Shown here one piece after another: positions 34,430 through 43,886 of a stretch of DNA of 64,000 nucleotides (the stretch's first letter is position 1; each line of letters opens with the position of its first letter). The stretch is taken from contig CBDFNO010000015.1 in NCBI GenBank assembly GCA_965250265.1, positions 496,001 to 560,000 of the forward strand, in the 5' to 3' direction. Under the pieces are notes generated by a model, which was not told the DNA's origin, made no database searches, and saw only the letters and a program-made list of their open reading frames with translations. The DNA is from PRS1 sp965250265 (GTDB taxonomy: Bacteria > Bacteroidota > Bacteroidia > Flavobacteriales > Flavobacteriaceae). The position numbers were made by a program, and so were the translations under genes.

Positions 34430-37177
34430 TTAATTTTTAATATAATCAAATACACTTTCAATCACTCTTTGGTGTCTTAACTTAAACCGTGTTGAAGAAC
34501 CTGTTGCAGGAACCGAATAATATTTTCTCGAGCGCACTTGTAAATCTTTCAGTTCAAAACGCTGTAACATATAGCTCCAAGCTCCCATATTTCTCGGTTC
34601 TTCTTGCGCCCAGATATAATCTTCAACATTATTATATCTATTAATTATTACTTCAATTTTGTCGTTGTGTAATGGGAATAATTGTTCAACGCGTATTAAG
34701 GCAAGATCTTCTCTTTTCAATTTTTCGCGTTCTGCTAATAAATCATAATAAAATTTTCCTGAACAAAATACGATTCGTTTAACATTATCAGGATTAATTG
34801 TATCATCAATAATTTCTTGGAATTCGCCGTTGGTAAAATCTTCTAATGTTGAAACTGCTAAAGGGTGTCTTAATAAACTTTTTGGTGTAAATACGACTAG
34901 AGGTTTTCTAAAATTACGTTTCATTTGACGGCGTAACAAATGGAAAAAGTTTGCTGGAGTTGTGCAATTTGCTACGGTCATATTATCATTACCACATAAT
35001 TGTAAATAACGTTCGATTCTTGCAGATGAATGTTCCGACCCTTGACCTTCGTAACCATGTGGTAATAAAATTACAATGCCGTTTTGTTGTTTCCATTTAT
35101 CTTCGGCAGCCGAAAGGTATTGGTCAAAAATAATTTGTGCTCCGTTGCCAAAATCTCCAAATTGAGCTTCCCAAATAGTTAAGGTATTTGGCGCTGCCAT
35201 TGCATAACCATAATCAAATCCTAATACACCATATTCTGATAGTAAAGAATTGTAAATTGTCATTACCCCTTTATTCTTTGGATTTGTATTTAACAAATTA
35301 AATGTTTTGGTAGAAACTTCATCTCTTAAAATCGCATGACGATGAGAAAACGTTCCTCTTTCAACATCCTGACCAGAAATTCTAACATTATAGCCTTCTT
35401 CCATAAGGCTTCCAAATGCAAAAATTTCGGCCATACTCCAATCTAACTTATTAGTTTCAAAAACCATTTTTGCTCTATCGTGCAAAATCCGTTCTGCTTT
35501 TCTTAAAAATTTAACACCATCTGGAACTGTAGAAACTACTTCAGCTATTTTTTCTAAATTCTTTTTTGGATATTTAGTGCCTACACTCAATAATAAACCA
35601 TCTAAATCCTGATGCATGAAACTATGCCAAACATTATCCATAAATGGCTTAACTTTTGCAGCCACATCTTCTTTAGACCTATCAAATTCTTTTCCAAGTA
35701 AGGCTTTGTATTCGGAAATTAAATTTGGAGTATGACTTTCATCAATTACGCCTTCGGCAATTAATTTATCATTATAAATGTCGCGAGGGTTTGGTTGTTT
35801 TGCTATAGCACTATATAACATTGGCTGCGTAAAACGAGGCTCGTCTCCTTCATTGTGACCGTATTTTCTATAGCCTAATAAATCGATAAACACATCTCGC
35901 TTAAATTTCATTCTAAAATCTAAAGCCATTAAAATAGCATGTGTCACTGCCTCAACATCATCTGCATTAACATGTAACACAGGAGATAAAGTAACTTTAG
36001 CAACATCTGTACAATAGGTACTTGAACGCGCATCTATAAAGTTTGTAGTAAATCCTATTTGATTGTTTACCACTATATGTATTGTTCCTCCAGTTGAATA
36101 GCCTTTTAACTTACTCATTTGAATAAGCTCATAAGCAATTCCTTGTCCTGCTACTGCAGCGTCACCATGAACAATTATTGGTAATATTTTAGAAGAATTA
36201 CCTTGATACTCGTCATCAATTTTTGCCCGAGTAATTCCTTCAACAACCGAGCCCACCGTTTCTAAATGAGATGGATTAGGCACCAAATTCATAGTAATTT
36301 CCTTATTGCTTTTTAAGGTCTTTTTTATGGTAGAACCTAAATGGTATTTTACATCTCCATCAAAATCATCTTCATCAAAATCTTTGCCTTCAAATTCATT
36401 AAAAAGCTCTCTAATTGGTTTTCTAAAAATATTAACTAACGTATTCAATCTGCCTCTATGTGACATTCCAAGAACAAATTCATCAACATCAAATTCTTCA
36501 GCTGCAATTCTTACTATTGCTCCTAATGCTGGAATAAGGGTTTCGCCTCCTTCTAACGAAAATCGTTTTTGACCAACATATTTAGTTTGTAAAAACTGCT
36601 CAAAAGTAACTGCTTGAGTTAACTTTGAAAGTACATATCTTTTTGTTTCTGGTGGGTAATTAGGGTGATTGTCATTTTCATTTAATTTATTTTGCCACCA
36701 TTGAATCTCTTCTGGGTTACGTATAAACATATATTCAACACCAATAGATTCACAATAAATCCTTTCTAGATGAAAAATAATCTTTTCTAGTTTTTGTGGT
36801 CCAATTCCAAGAATATCTCCTGCATTAAAGACCGTATTTAAATCTTGTTCTGTAAGTCCAAAATTATCTATTTCTAAAGTTGGTTTATATTGCCTACGTT
36901 CTCTAACGGGGTTAGTTTTTGTAAATAAGTGTCCTCTACTTCTATAACCATCTATAAGTTTAATAACTTGAAATTCTTTATGTACTTGCTCTGGAATTTG
37001 GGTAGTAACTCCATCAACAATTTCCCCATTAATACTGTAGTTTGCACTACCGAAGTCAAATCCTTGAAAAAAAGCTCTTAAACTTGGTTCTACAGAATCA
37101 GGATTATCTATATATTGTTCATATAAATCGGCAAAGTATGCCGTATGTGCCGCGTTTAAAAAGGAATATTTATCCAT
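34430..37177 (-). CDS. sucA: 2-oxoglutarate dehydrogenase E1 component
   Basis: A 915-residue thiamine-diphosphate enzyme that decarboxylates 2-oxoglutarate and passes the succinyl group to SucB. The N-terminal motif FLNAAHTAYFADLYEQYIDNP is the E2-binding tail. The cofactor region shows LGMSHRGRLN, HGDAAVAGQG and HIVVNNQIGFTT; the transketolase-like end holds QVERGTFSHRHAILRD and LLPHGYEGQGSEHSSAR. The length matches the family (about 930). It heads the sucA-sucB operon, preceded by a -7 element. Confidence 0.98.
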   Translation of the reverse strand: MDKYSFLNAAHTAYFADLYEQYIDNPDSVEPSLRAFFQGFDFGSANYSINGEIVDGVTTQIPEQVHKEFQVIKLIDGYRSRGHLFTKTNPVRERRQYKPTLEIDNFGLTEQDLNTVFNAGDILGIGPQKLEKIIFHLERIYCESIGVEYMFIRNPEEIQWWQNKLNENDNHPNYPPETKRYVLSKLTQAVTFEQFLQTKYVGQKRFSLEGGETLIPALGAIVRIAAEEFDVDEFVLGMSHRGRLNTLVNIFRKPIRELFNEFEGKDFDEDDFDGDVKYHLGSTIKKTLKSNKEITMNLVPNPSHLETVGSVVEGITRAKIDDEYQGNSSKILPIIVHGDAAVAGQGIAYELIQMSKLKGYSTGGTIHIVVNNQIGFTTNFIDARSSTYCTDVAKVTLSPVLHVNADDVEAVTHAILMALDFRMKFKRDVFIDLLGYRKYGHNEGDEPRFTQPMLYSAIAKQPNPRDIYNDKLIAEGVIDESHTPNLISEYKALLGKEFDRSKEDVAAKVKPFMDNVWHSFMHQDLDGLLLSVGTKYPKKNLEKIAEVVSTVPDGVKFLRKAERILHDRAKMVFETNKLDWSMAEIFAFGSLMEEGYNVRISGQDVERGTFSHRHAILRDEVSTKTFNLLNTNPKNKGVMTIYNSLLSEYGVLGFDYGYAMAAPNTLTIWEAQFGDFGNGAQIIFDQYLSAAEDKWKQQNGIVILLPHGYEGQGSEHSSARIERYLQLCGNDNMTVANCTTPANFFHLLRRQMKRNFRKPLVVFTPKSLLRHPLAVSTLEDFTNGEFQEIIDDTINPDNVKRIVFCSGKFYYDLLAEREKLKREDLALIRVEQLFPLHNDKIEVIINRYNNVEDYIWAQEEPRNMGAWSYMLQRFELKDLQVRSRKYYSVPATGSSTRFKLRHQRVIESVFDYIKN

Positions 37178-37215
37178 TATATATATCGAGGTGTTCTCTC
37201 TTGGCTAAATTTTTT

Positions 37216-37223
37216 CAAAAATA
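37216..37223 (-). promoter_or_regulatory. -7 promoter element of sucAB
   Basis: TATTTTTG on the minus strand fits TAnnTTTG, about 38 bases before the sucA ATG. No -33 TTG is visible at the right spacing. Confidence 0.45.
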
Positions 37224-37339
37224 CAACTTTTAGCAAAATTAGGTGTGTTTTTTATAGCATTATAATATCCTGTTTTTAGAATAACATATAAATCAAAATG
37301 AAATATTTTTATATTCTAAATTAATATCGCTATATTCGT

Positions 37340-38542
37340 ATGGATATAACGAAATTGACAATGATTACGGTTGAAGAAGCTATTGAGCTTGTACAAAAAA
37401 AGATATTCCCATCAGAACAAAAAGAAAATATAAGTGTCTTAAATTCTTGTGATCATGCCCTGTTTGAAAATGTTTCTTCTCCAATAAATATGCCTCCTTT
37501 TAGACAATCGGCTATGGATGGTTACGCACTTTGTTTAATTGACACTAAAACATATACAATTGTTGGTGAAGTAAAAGCCGGAGATAATTACCATCCAATA
37601 TTAAAAAAAGGTGAAGCAGTTCGTATTTTTACAGGCGCACCTGTTCCGGATACTGCAAATGCTGTAGTTATGCAAGAAAAAGTTATAGTTAAACAAAAAA
37701 AAATCAATGTTGATTATTCTGTTTCTTTAAACGACAATATTCGCTCATTAGGAGAGCAAGTTAAAAAAGGAGGTATTGCTTTAAAAAAAGGAATACGAAT
37801 AACTCCTGCTGCCATAGGTTATCTTACATCATTAGGCTTAACAGAAGTAAATGTCTATAAAAAACCTTCAATTGCTATTGTTGTTACAGGCAACGAGCTT
37901 GTTAAAGCTGGACAAGAATTGGCTCATGGGCAAATATATGAAAGTAACGCAGTCATGTTAAGTACTGCGCTTAATAATTTAGGCTTTCAAAATGTATTTA
38001 CATATAATGTGGCGGACAACTATGAGAAGACTTTAGATTTACTTGGAAAAGTTATTACAGCTCATGATGTGGTTTTAGTATCCGGTGGGATTTCAGTTGG
38101 TGATTATGATTTTGTGGGAAAGGCACTTCTGGAATTAGGTGTTGAGCAATTATTTTATAAGGTCAAACAAAAACCGGGGAAACCTTTGTTCTTTGGAAAG
38201 AAAAACAATAAAGTTGTTTTCGCTTTGCCTGGAAATCCTGCTGCTGCCTTAAGTTGTTTCTATATATATGTGTATTGTGCATTAGAGAAAATGTCTGGTA
38301 ATATGAACTCTAAATTGGTAAAAACAAAAGCAAAATCAGTGTCCAGTTATATTAAAAAGGGAGATAGAGCACAATTCTTAAAAGCCATATATAATAATGG
38401 TACTGTTGAAATTCTTGATGGACAAAGTTCATCTATGTTACAAACGTTTGCTTTTGCCAATGCATTAGTGTATGTGCCTGAAACATCAGATTCAATTAAA
38501 ATAAATGATCTTGTTGAAGTTATTCTTTTACCAATAAATTAA
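37340..38542 (+). CDS. moeA: Molybdopterin molybdenumtransferase MoeA
   Basis: A 400-residue enzyme that inserts molybdate into adenylated molybdopterin. Visible blocks are the N-terminal PFRQSAMDGYALC, IFTGAPVPDTANAVVMQEKV, VVTGNELVKAGQEL, the MPT-binding VSGGISVGDYDFV and KPGKPLFFGKKNNKVVFALPGNPAAAL. A second possible start lies eight codons in (MITVEEAIELV), which would match most family members. It opens the molybdenum-cofactor operon, whose next gene starts 6 bases after its stop. Confidence 0.97.
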   Translation: MDITKLTMITVEEAIELVQKKIFPSEQKENISVLNSCDHALFENVSSPINMPPFRQSAMDGYALCLIDTKTYTIVGEVKAGDNYHPILKKGEAVRIFTGAPVPDTANAVVMQEKVIVKQKKINVDYSVSLNDNIRSLGEQVKKGGIALKKGIRITPAAIGYLTSLGLTEVNVYKKPSIAIVVTGNELVKAGQELAHGQIYESNAVMLSTALNNLGFQNVFTYNVADNYEKTLDLLGKVITAHDVVLVSGGISVGDYDFVGKALLELGVEQLFYKVKQKPGKPLFFGKKNNKVVFALPGNPAAALSCFYIYVYCALEKMSGNMNSKLVKTKAKSVSSYIKKGDRAQFLKAIYNNGTVEILDGQSSSMLQTFAFANALVYVPETSDSIKINDLVEVILLPIN

Positions 38543-38548
38543 AACGAC

Positions 38549-38887
38549 ATGAACTATAAAATTAAAAGTAGAATATGGATTGAAACCAAGGGTCATGTTC
38601 TTTTGGGAGAAGGCAGAATTCGTTTATTAAAAGCAATAGAGGAAACAGGTTCTTTATCTAAAGCTGCAAAAACTTTACAAATATCTTACAAAAAGGCTTG
38701 GCATCTTATCGATAAAGTAAATAAGGCTGCTAAAAAGCCTGTCACTATTTCAAGTATTGGTGGTAAAGGTGGTGGTGGCGTACGCTTAACTCCTTATGGT
38801 AAATCCTTAATTATAGCTTTTGAAGATATTAATAAAAACTGCTGGAAATTTTTAGACAAACAGGTAACAAAAATAAACATTTTATGA
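38549..38887 (+). CDS. ModE-type winged-helix regulator without molybdate-sensor domain
   Basis: A 112-residue DNA-binding protein equal to the N-terminal half of ModE. A winged helix is seen in GRIRLLKAIEETGSLSKAAKTLQISYKKAWHLIDKV, with the wing GGKGGGGVRLTPYGKSLI. ModE of E. coli adds two C-terminal TOBE domains that bind molybdate; these are absent here. Its position inside the cofactor operon suggests that it regulates these genes or molybdate uptake, perhaps with another sensor. It overlaps the next gene by four bases. Confidence 0.87.
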   Translation: MNYKIKSRIWIETKGHVLLGEGRIRLLKAIEETGSLSKAAKTLQISYKKAWHLIDKVNKAAKKPVTISSIGGKGGGGVRLTPYGKSLIIAFEDINKNCWKFLDKQVTKINIL

Positions 38888-39627
38888 TTTTTGAAACCGA
38901 ACATATTTGGCTTTTTTTGTTAATTCTACCTATAGTTTCATTTTTATATGCAAGTGTCGGTCATGGTGGTGCAAGTGGTTATTTAGCTTTAATGGCATTG
39001 TTTTCATTTGCTCCAGAAGTTATGAAACCTACCGCATTATTACTTAATTTGTTTGTAGCTGCTATTGCATTTTATTATTATTACAAAGAAGGATACTTTA
39101 ATAAAAAGTTATTTATATCCTTTGCAATTGCTTCCATTCCATTGGCCTTTTTGGGTGGAATGATAGTAGTTGAGGCTTCTCAATATAAAAAAATATTAGG
39201 TATATTATTAATTTTTGCTATCCTCAAAATGCTCAATGTCTTTGGAAAAGAAAACACTATTATTAAAATCATTAAAACGTGGCAAGGACTCTTAGTGGGT
39301 GGAGCAATAGGGTTTTTTTCAGGTCTAATTGGTATTGGTGGAGGAATTATTTTAACACCAATAATCCTGCTAATGCACTGGGGAAGAATAAAAGAAGCTG
39401 CTGCGGTTTCTGCACTATTTATTTGGGTTAATTCTGCCTCTGGATTAATTGGTCAGTTTAGCAGTGGAATAACTATACAATTAGAATCATTTGGCTTGGT
39501 TGCAATTGCACTTATTGGTGGCTTTTTTGGAGGATATTTAGGAAGCAAAAAAATTAACAACCAAAACTTAAGATATATCCTTGCATTTGTATTGGTTATC
39601 GCTTCAGTAAAACTATTAACAATTTAA
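38884..39627 (+). CDS. TauE/SafE-family anion exporter
   Basis: A 247-residue inner-membrane protein with about eight hydrophobic segments and the two glycine-rich repeats of the family: VGHGGASGYLALMALF near residue 25 and FFSGLIGIGGGIILTPIILL near residue 144. Members move sulfite, sulfoacetate or other sulfur-containing anions. Placement inside a molybdenum-cofactor operon is unusual and suggests a link, either to a molybdenum-dependent sulfite enzyme or to transport of molybdate or a sulfur source. mobA starts at the next base. Confidence 0.87.
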   Translation: MIFETEHIWLFLLILPIVSFLYASVGHGGASGYLALMALFSFAPEVMKPTALLLNLFVAAIAFYYYYKEGYFNKKLFISFAIASIPLAFLGGMIVVEASQYKKILGILLIFAILKMLNVFGKENTIIKIIKTWQGLLVGGAIGFFSGLIGIGGGIILTPIILLMHWGRIKEAAAVSALFIWVNSASGLIGQFSSGITIQLESFGLVAIALIGGFFGGYLGSKKINNQNLRYILAFVLVIASVKLLTI

Positions 39628-40212
39628 ATGATTGACAAAAAAAATATCACTGGGATTATACTTGCAGGAGGGAAAAGCTCTAGAATTGGAAGTGATAAAG
39701 GATTCTTACTATTAAACAACAAAACTTTTATTAGGCATATTATTGAGGCTATTCAACCTCATGTAAACGAAATTATTATTGTGAGTAACAATGCAGATTA
39801 TGATGTTTTTAATTTGAAACGAGTCAATGATTTAATAAAAAATGCTGGACCATTAGCTGGTATATATACAGGATTGCATCATTCTAATACCAAAAATAAT
39901 TTAGTCTTGAGTTGTGATGTTCCTTTAATTAATAGTGAAATATTAAAACAACTGACAGATAATGTAGAAGAAAATATAGATATAATTCAACTTGAAAGTA
40001 ATAGTAAAACAATGCCACTTATCGCCTTGTATAATAAGAACTGTGAAAGTAGATTTTTAGAGCTTTTACAACAAGACGAAAGACGTTTACGATTTGCTGT
40101 AAAACAATGTAAAGCTAAGACCATTGTTTTGAATAAAGAATTAGAAAGGTTTACATTAAATATTAATACAAAACATCAATTTAACGAAATATCCAATGCA
40201 ATTAACTCTTAA
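39628..40212 (+). CDS. mobA: Molybdenum cofactor guanylyltransferase MobA
   Basis: A 194-residue enzyme that attaches GMP to molybdopterin, making the bis-MGD form used by DMSO-reductase-family enzymes. The nucleotide-binding N-terminus ITGIILAGGKSSRIGSDKGFLLL and the NLVLSCDVPLI aspartate block are clear. It directly follows the exporter gene and overlaps moaD by 17 bases. Its presence implies that the host makes at least one MGD-dependent enzyme outside this window. Confidence 0.92.
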   Translation: MIDKKNITGIILAGGKSSRIGSDKGFLLLNNKTFIRHIIEAIQPHVNEIIIVSNNADYDVFNLKRVNDLIKNAGPLAGIYTGLHHSNTKNNLVLSCDVPLINSEILKQLTDNVEENIDIIQLESNSKTMPLIALYNKNCESRFLELLQQDERRLRFAVKQCKAKTIVLNKELERFTLNINTKHQFNEISNAINS

Positions 40213-40429
40213 ATATTTTGGGCTTATAGCTGAAATTACAAAATGTAATAAAGAACAATTTGAGTTTTCAGGAACACACTTTAATGAACTTCTTGAATCT
40301 GTTTATTTAAAGTATCCAAAACTTAAAGAGAAAGATTTCCAAGTTGCACAGAATAACGAGATTGTTTCTAAAGATGTGATTATTACACAAACAGAAATAG
40401 CTCTATTACCTCCTTTTGCAGGAGGATAA
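40196..40429 (+). CDS. moaD: Molybdopterin synthase small subunit MoaD
   Basis: A 77-residue ubiquitin-like sulfur carrier ending in the required LPPFAGG. The C-terminal glycine is adenylated by MoeB and then becomes a thiocarboxylate that donates sulfur to the dithiolene of molybdopterin. It overlaps both mobA and nearly abuts moeB. Confidence 0.95.
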   Translation: MQLTLKYFGLIAEITKCNKEQFEFSGTHFNELLESVYLKYPKLKEKDFQVAQNNEIVSKDVIITQTEIALLPPFAGG

Positions 40430-40436
40430 AGATAGA

Positions 40437-41519
40437 ATGAGTAGATATAACAGACATATAATTCTTTCGGAAATTGGTCAAAAAGGCCAAGACAAATTTT
40501 CTAATGCTAAAGTTTTAGTTGTTGGAGCTGGTGGTTTAGGCTGTCCTGTTTTGCAATACTTAACAGCTGCCGGAATTGGCACTATAGGAATTATAGATTT
40601 TGATGTTGTTACAGAATCAAACCTCCAACGGCAAGTGCTTTTTGGCACTTCTTCTTTGGGAAAAAATAAAGCAATTGCAGCAAAGGAACGATTGATGGAT
40701 TTAAACAAAACTATTACAATAAACTCCTATTCTGAAAAACTAACTCATAAAAACGCTTTAGACTTTTTTAAAGACTATGATATTATTGTAGATGGCACAG
40801 ATAATTTTATTACAAGATATTTAATTAACGATGCTTCAATTATTACAAACAAACCATTAGTTTATGGAGCCATTTATAAATTTGAAGGTCAAGTATCAGT
40901 ATTTAATTTCCAAGATGGTCCAAGTTATCGTTGTCTGTTTCCAACACCTCCAAAAAAAGGCTCAATCCCAAACTGCTCCGAAATTGGAGTAATAGGAGTT
41001 TTACCAGGAATTATTGGTAGCATGCAAGCTAATGAGGTCCTTAAAATTATTTTAGGATTAGGAAGCATTCTCTCTGGAAAATTGCTTTGTTATAATGCAT
41101 TAAATACCCAAACAACTACATTAATTATCAATAGGAATAAAGAGGAAATAAATAACGTTCTATCAAAAGAAAAATTTCAAAACATTACTGAAGAATTAAA
41201 TTGTGATTTTTATCCGCCAGAAATTTTAATTAAAGATGCTATTAAAAGAAATAATATACAATTCATTGATGTTAGAGAATATAATGAATTGCCGAAAGTT
41301 GAAGCTTTAAACCCATTATGTATTCCCTTAAGTGAATTTGAAAATAATTTAGAAAAAATTAGTCCAGAAAAGGAAAAAATAATCTTTTGTCAAGCTGGAA
41401 TTAGAAGCAAAATAGCAGTTTCTACTTTACATAAACATCACATTAACAAAAGTTATAGTGTTAAAGAAGGTGCTTCTGAAATATTAGAATATATAACACA
41501 ATTGCAAAAACAAAATTAA
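40437..41519 (+). CDS. moeB: MoeB/ThiF-family adenylyltransferase with C-terminal rhodanese domain
   Basis: A 360-residue fusion. Residues 1-245 are an E1-like domain: MSRYNRHIIL, the ATP loop VVGAGGLGCPVLQYL, IDFDVVTESNLQRQVLF and IVDGTDNF. A rhodanese domain follows from about residue 265 (IQFIDVREYNELP), with the catalytic cysteine in IIFCQAGIRSKIAVS. It activates MoaD and can also supply sulfur, so no separate sulfurtransferase is needed. The start at 40437 is chosen (seven bases after the moaD stop, preceded by GGAGG) over a TTG at 40416 inside moaD. Confidence 0.92.
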   Translation: MSRYNRHIILSEIGQKGQDKFSNAKVLVVGAGGLGCPVLQYLTAAGIGTIGIIDFDVVTESNLQRQVLFGTSSLGKNKAIAAKERLMDLNKTITINSYSEKLTHKNALDFFKDYDIIVDGTDNFITRYLINDASIITNKPLVYGAIYKFEGQVSVFNFQDGPSYRCLFPTPPKKGSIPNCSEIGVIGVLPGIIGSMQANEVLKIILGLGSILSGKLLCYNALNTQTTTLIINRNKEEINNVLSKEKFQNITEELNCDFYPPEILIKDAIKRNNIQFIDVREYNELPKVEALNPLCIPLSEFENNLEKISPEKEKIIFCQAGIRSKIAVSTLHKHHINKSYSVKEGASEILEYITQLQKQN

Positions 41520-41520
41520 A

Positions 41521-41964
41521 ATGAATGATAAGAAACCGAAAAATGTATTTAAAGAAGGTGCAATATCTTCTAATTTTATTGGCGAATCAATATCAAAACA
41601 TCAATCTAAAACAAGTATTGGTGCCCATAATATTTTTTTAGGTCAAGTGCGTGCAGATAAGATAGATGGTAAAGTTGTTTCAGTTATAGATTATACAGCT
41701 TACGAAGATATGGCAAATGCAAAATTTCACGAAATAAGAGAATTAGCTTTTAATAAATTTGATTTGAACTGTATGCATATTTATCACAGTTTGGGTAAAG
41801 TCAAAGTAGGTGAAATATGCATGTTTGTTTTTGTTTCTTCACCAAGACGAAAGGAAGTCTTTAAAGCTATAGAATTTATAGTAGAAGAAATAAAGGCAAA
41901 TGTTCCTGTTTTTGGAAAAGAACTTTTTGAAGACGAATCATACCAATGGAAAGTTAATAGTTAA
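41521..41964 (+). CDS. moaE: Molybdopterin synthase catalytic subunit MoaE
   Basis: A 147-residue protein that converts precursor Z (cyclic pyranopterin) to molybdopterin with MoaD. The family block IGAHNIFLGQVRADKIDGK, the SVIDYTAYEDMANAKF segment, HSLGKVKVGEICMFVFVSSPRRKEVFKAIEFIVEEIK and VPVFGKELFEDES are all present. It starts one base after moeB. Confidence 0.95.
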   Translation: MNDKKPKNVFKEGAISSNFIGESISKHQSKTSIGAHNIFLGQVRADKIDGKVVSVIDYTAYEDMANAKFHEIRELAFNKFDLNCMHIYHSLGKVKVGEICMFVFVSSPRRKEVFKAIEFIVEEIKANVPVFGKELFEDESYQWKVNS

Positions 41965-41967
41965 AAT

Positions 41968-42879
41968 ATGGTAGATATCACACATAAAAGTTCAACCTTA
42001 AGAACAGCAATTGCACAAGCAATAGTGAAAGTTAGCAAACCAGAAACTATTACGGCTATAGAAAACGATACAGTCCCAAAAGGAAATGTTTTTGCTATGA
42101 GCAAAGCTGCTGGTTTGTTAGGTGTAAAAAGAACTCCCGATTTGCTTCCAGACTGCCATCCGTTGCCTATTGAATTTACTTCGGTTGAATACAAAATAAA
42201 CGGATTAGAAATCACTATCATTTTTACTGTAAAAACTATTTATAAAACTGGTGTCGAAGTTGAAGCTATGCACGGAGCAAGTGTAGTTGCTTTAAATATG
42301 TACGATATGCTAAAACCTATTGATAAAGGCATTGAGATTCATCATATAAAACTAATAAGTAAAAAAGGTGGAAAGGCTGACTTTAGAGATCGTTTTAGAA
42401 AAGATCTAACCGCGGCAGTGATTGTATGTTCAGACTCTATTTCAGCTGGACAAAAAGAGGATAGAGCTGGTAAAGCAATTATTAAAAAATTGAAAGAATG
42501 TGATGTTGAGATTTCAGATTACATTATCATCCCAGATGAAAAAGTTATCATTCAAGAAAAGGTTAAAAAATATCAAGAAAAAGAAATTGACCTTATTGTT
42601 TTTACTGGTGGAACAGGCTTATCCAAAAGAGATGTTACACCTGAAGCCTTATCTCCAATTTTAGACAGAAATATTCCAGGAATTGAAGAAGCTATTCGTA
42701 ATTATGGACAAGATCGAACACCATATTCTATGCTTTCAAGAAGTGTAGCAGGAACCATAAAAGACAGTTTAGTATTAGCGTTACCAGGTTCTACAAATGG
42801 TGCAAAAGAATCTATGGATGCTATTTTTCCATCAGTTTTACATATTTTCAGAATTTTAAAAGGAGCACGTCACGACTAA
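41968..42879 (+). CDS. moaCB: MoaC-MoaB fusion protein
   Basis: A 303-residue bifunctional protein. Residues 1-150 are MoaC (pyranopterin monophosphate synthase, acting after MoaA), with GLLGVKRTPDLLPDCHPLPI and GVEVEAMHGASVVALNMYDM. Residues 155-303 are MoaB/MogA-like (molybdopterin adenylyltransferase), with VIVCSDSISAGQKEDRAG, IVFTGGTGLSKRDVTPEAL and LVLALPGSTNGAKESMDAI. The fusion joins an early and a late step of the same pathway. It shares its stop with the moaA start (TAATG). Confidence 0.95.
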   Translation: MVDITHKSSTLRTAIAQAIVKVSKPETITAIENDTVPKGNVFAMSKAAGLLGVKRTPDLLPDCHPLPIEFTSVEYKINGLEITIIFTVKTIYKTGVEVEAMHGASVVALNMYDMLKPIDKGIEIHHIKLISKKGGKADFRDRFRKDLTAAVIVCSDSISAGQKEDRAGKAIIKKLKECDVEISDYIIIPDEKVIIQEKVKKYQEKEIDLIVFTGGTGLSKRDVTPEALSPILDRNIPGIEEAIRNYGQDRTPYSMLSRSVAGTIKDSLVLALPGSTNGAKESMDAIFPSVLHIFRILKGARHD

Positions 42880-43886
42880 TGATTAAAAACAACAACATAA
42901 TGACAGATACTTTTGGCAGAGTGCATACGTATTTGCGCATTTCACTTATTGAACGTTGTAATTTACGATGCACTTATTGTATGCCAGAAGAAGGTGTAAT
43001 TCTTTCTCCAAGAAGTCATTTGATGACTTATGAGGAAATTTATTCAATAGCAAAAACTTTTGTAGATAATGGTGTTACTAAAATAAGATTAACAGGTGGC
43101 GAACCTTTAATCCGGAAAGACATTCCAACTATTTTAGAAAAACTAACATCATTACCAGTTGAACTTTCTATTACAACAAACGCAGTGACTGTAGATAGAT
43201 TTATTGACACATTTAAGGCGAATAGGCTTAATAAAATCAATGTGAGTTTAGATACTTTAGATTCAGTAAAGTTTAATAAAATAACACGTAGAAACGATTT
43301 TGAAAAAGTCTACAATAATATTTTGCTTTTGGTTTCTGAAGGCTTTAAAGTAAAAATTAATACTGTTTTAATAAAAGACTTTAATGATGATGAAATAGTT
43401 GATTTAATTCAACTTACAAAAGAACTGCCAGTAACTGTTCGTTTTATTGAGTTCATGCCTTTTGATGGCAATAAATGGAATATGGAAAAATTGATTTCAT
43501 ATAAAGAAGTGATGCAATATGTAAATAATTCATTCTCTAAAGAGCAAGTTGAAAGATTACAAGATGCTCCAAATGACACGTCTAAAAACTATAAAATAAA
43601 AGGCTATATAGGTAGTTTTGCCATAATAAGTTCTGTTACTAATCCCTTTTGTGATTCTTGTAACCGATTAAGATTAACAGCTGATGGAAAGTTAAAAAAC
43701 TGCTTGTTTTCTGCAACTGAATCAGACTTACTCACAACGCTTCGTGCAGAAAAATCAATTGAACCAATAATTAAAAAAGCAGTACAAGCAAAATTAAAAG
43801 TTAGAGGTGGAATGGATACTTTAAAAAAATTAGAAGAACCAAAATTGCATACACAAAACAGAAGTATGATTACTATTGGAGGTTAA
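42879..43886 (+). CDS. moaA: GTP 3',8-cyclase MoaA
   Basis: A 335-residue radical SAM enzyme that starts molybdenum-cofactor synthesis from GTP. The first iron-sulfur cluster site is C27, C31 and C34 (RCNLRCTYCMPEE). The second, C-terminal cluster site is CDSCNRLRLTADGKLKNC. The protein ends in the GG dipeptide (MITIGG) needed by MoaA. A shorter start seven codons in (MTDTFGRVHTY) is equally possible. It is the last gene of the operon and overlaps the stop codon of the convergent prenyl synthase gene by four bases, without any terminator between. Confidence 0.96.
   Translation: MIKNNNIMTDTFGRVHTYLRISLIERCNLRCTYCMPEEGVILSPRSHLMTYEEIYSIAKTFVDNGVTKIRLTGGEPLIRKDIPTILEKLTSLPVELSITTNAVTVDRFIDTFKANRLNKINVSLDTLDSVKFNKITRRNDFEKVYNNILLLVSEGFKVKINTVLIKDFNDDEIVDLIQLTKELPVTVRFIEFMPFDGNKWNMEKLISYKEVMQYVNNSFSKEQVERLQDAPNDTSKNYKIKGYIGSFAIISSVTNPFCDSCNRLRLTADGKLKNCLFSATESDLLTTLRAEKSIEPIIKKAVQAKLKVRGGMDTLKKLEEPKLHTQNRSMITIGG

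Noticed and set aside
37230..37339. A molybdenum-cofactor riboswitch upstream of moeA
   Set aside because: The stretch is AT-rich with no conserved stems; only a weak TATATTCG resembling a -7 element is visible.
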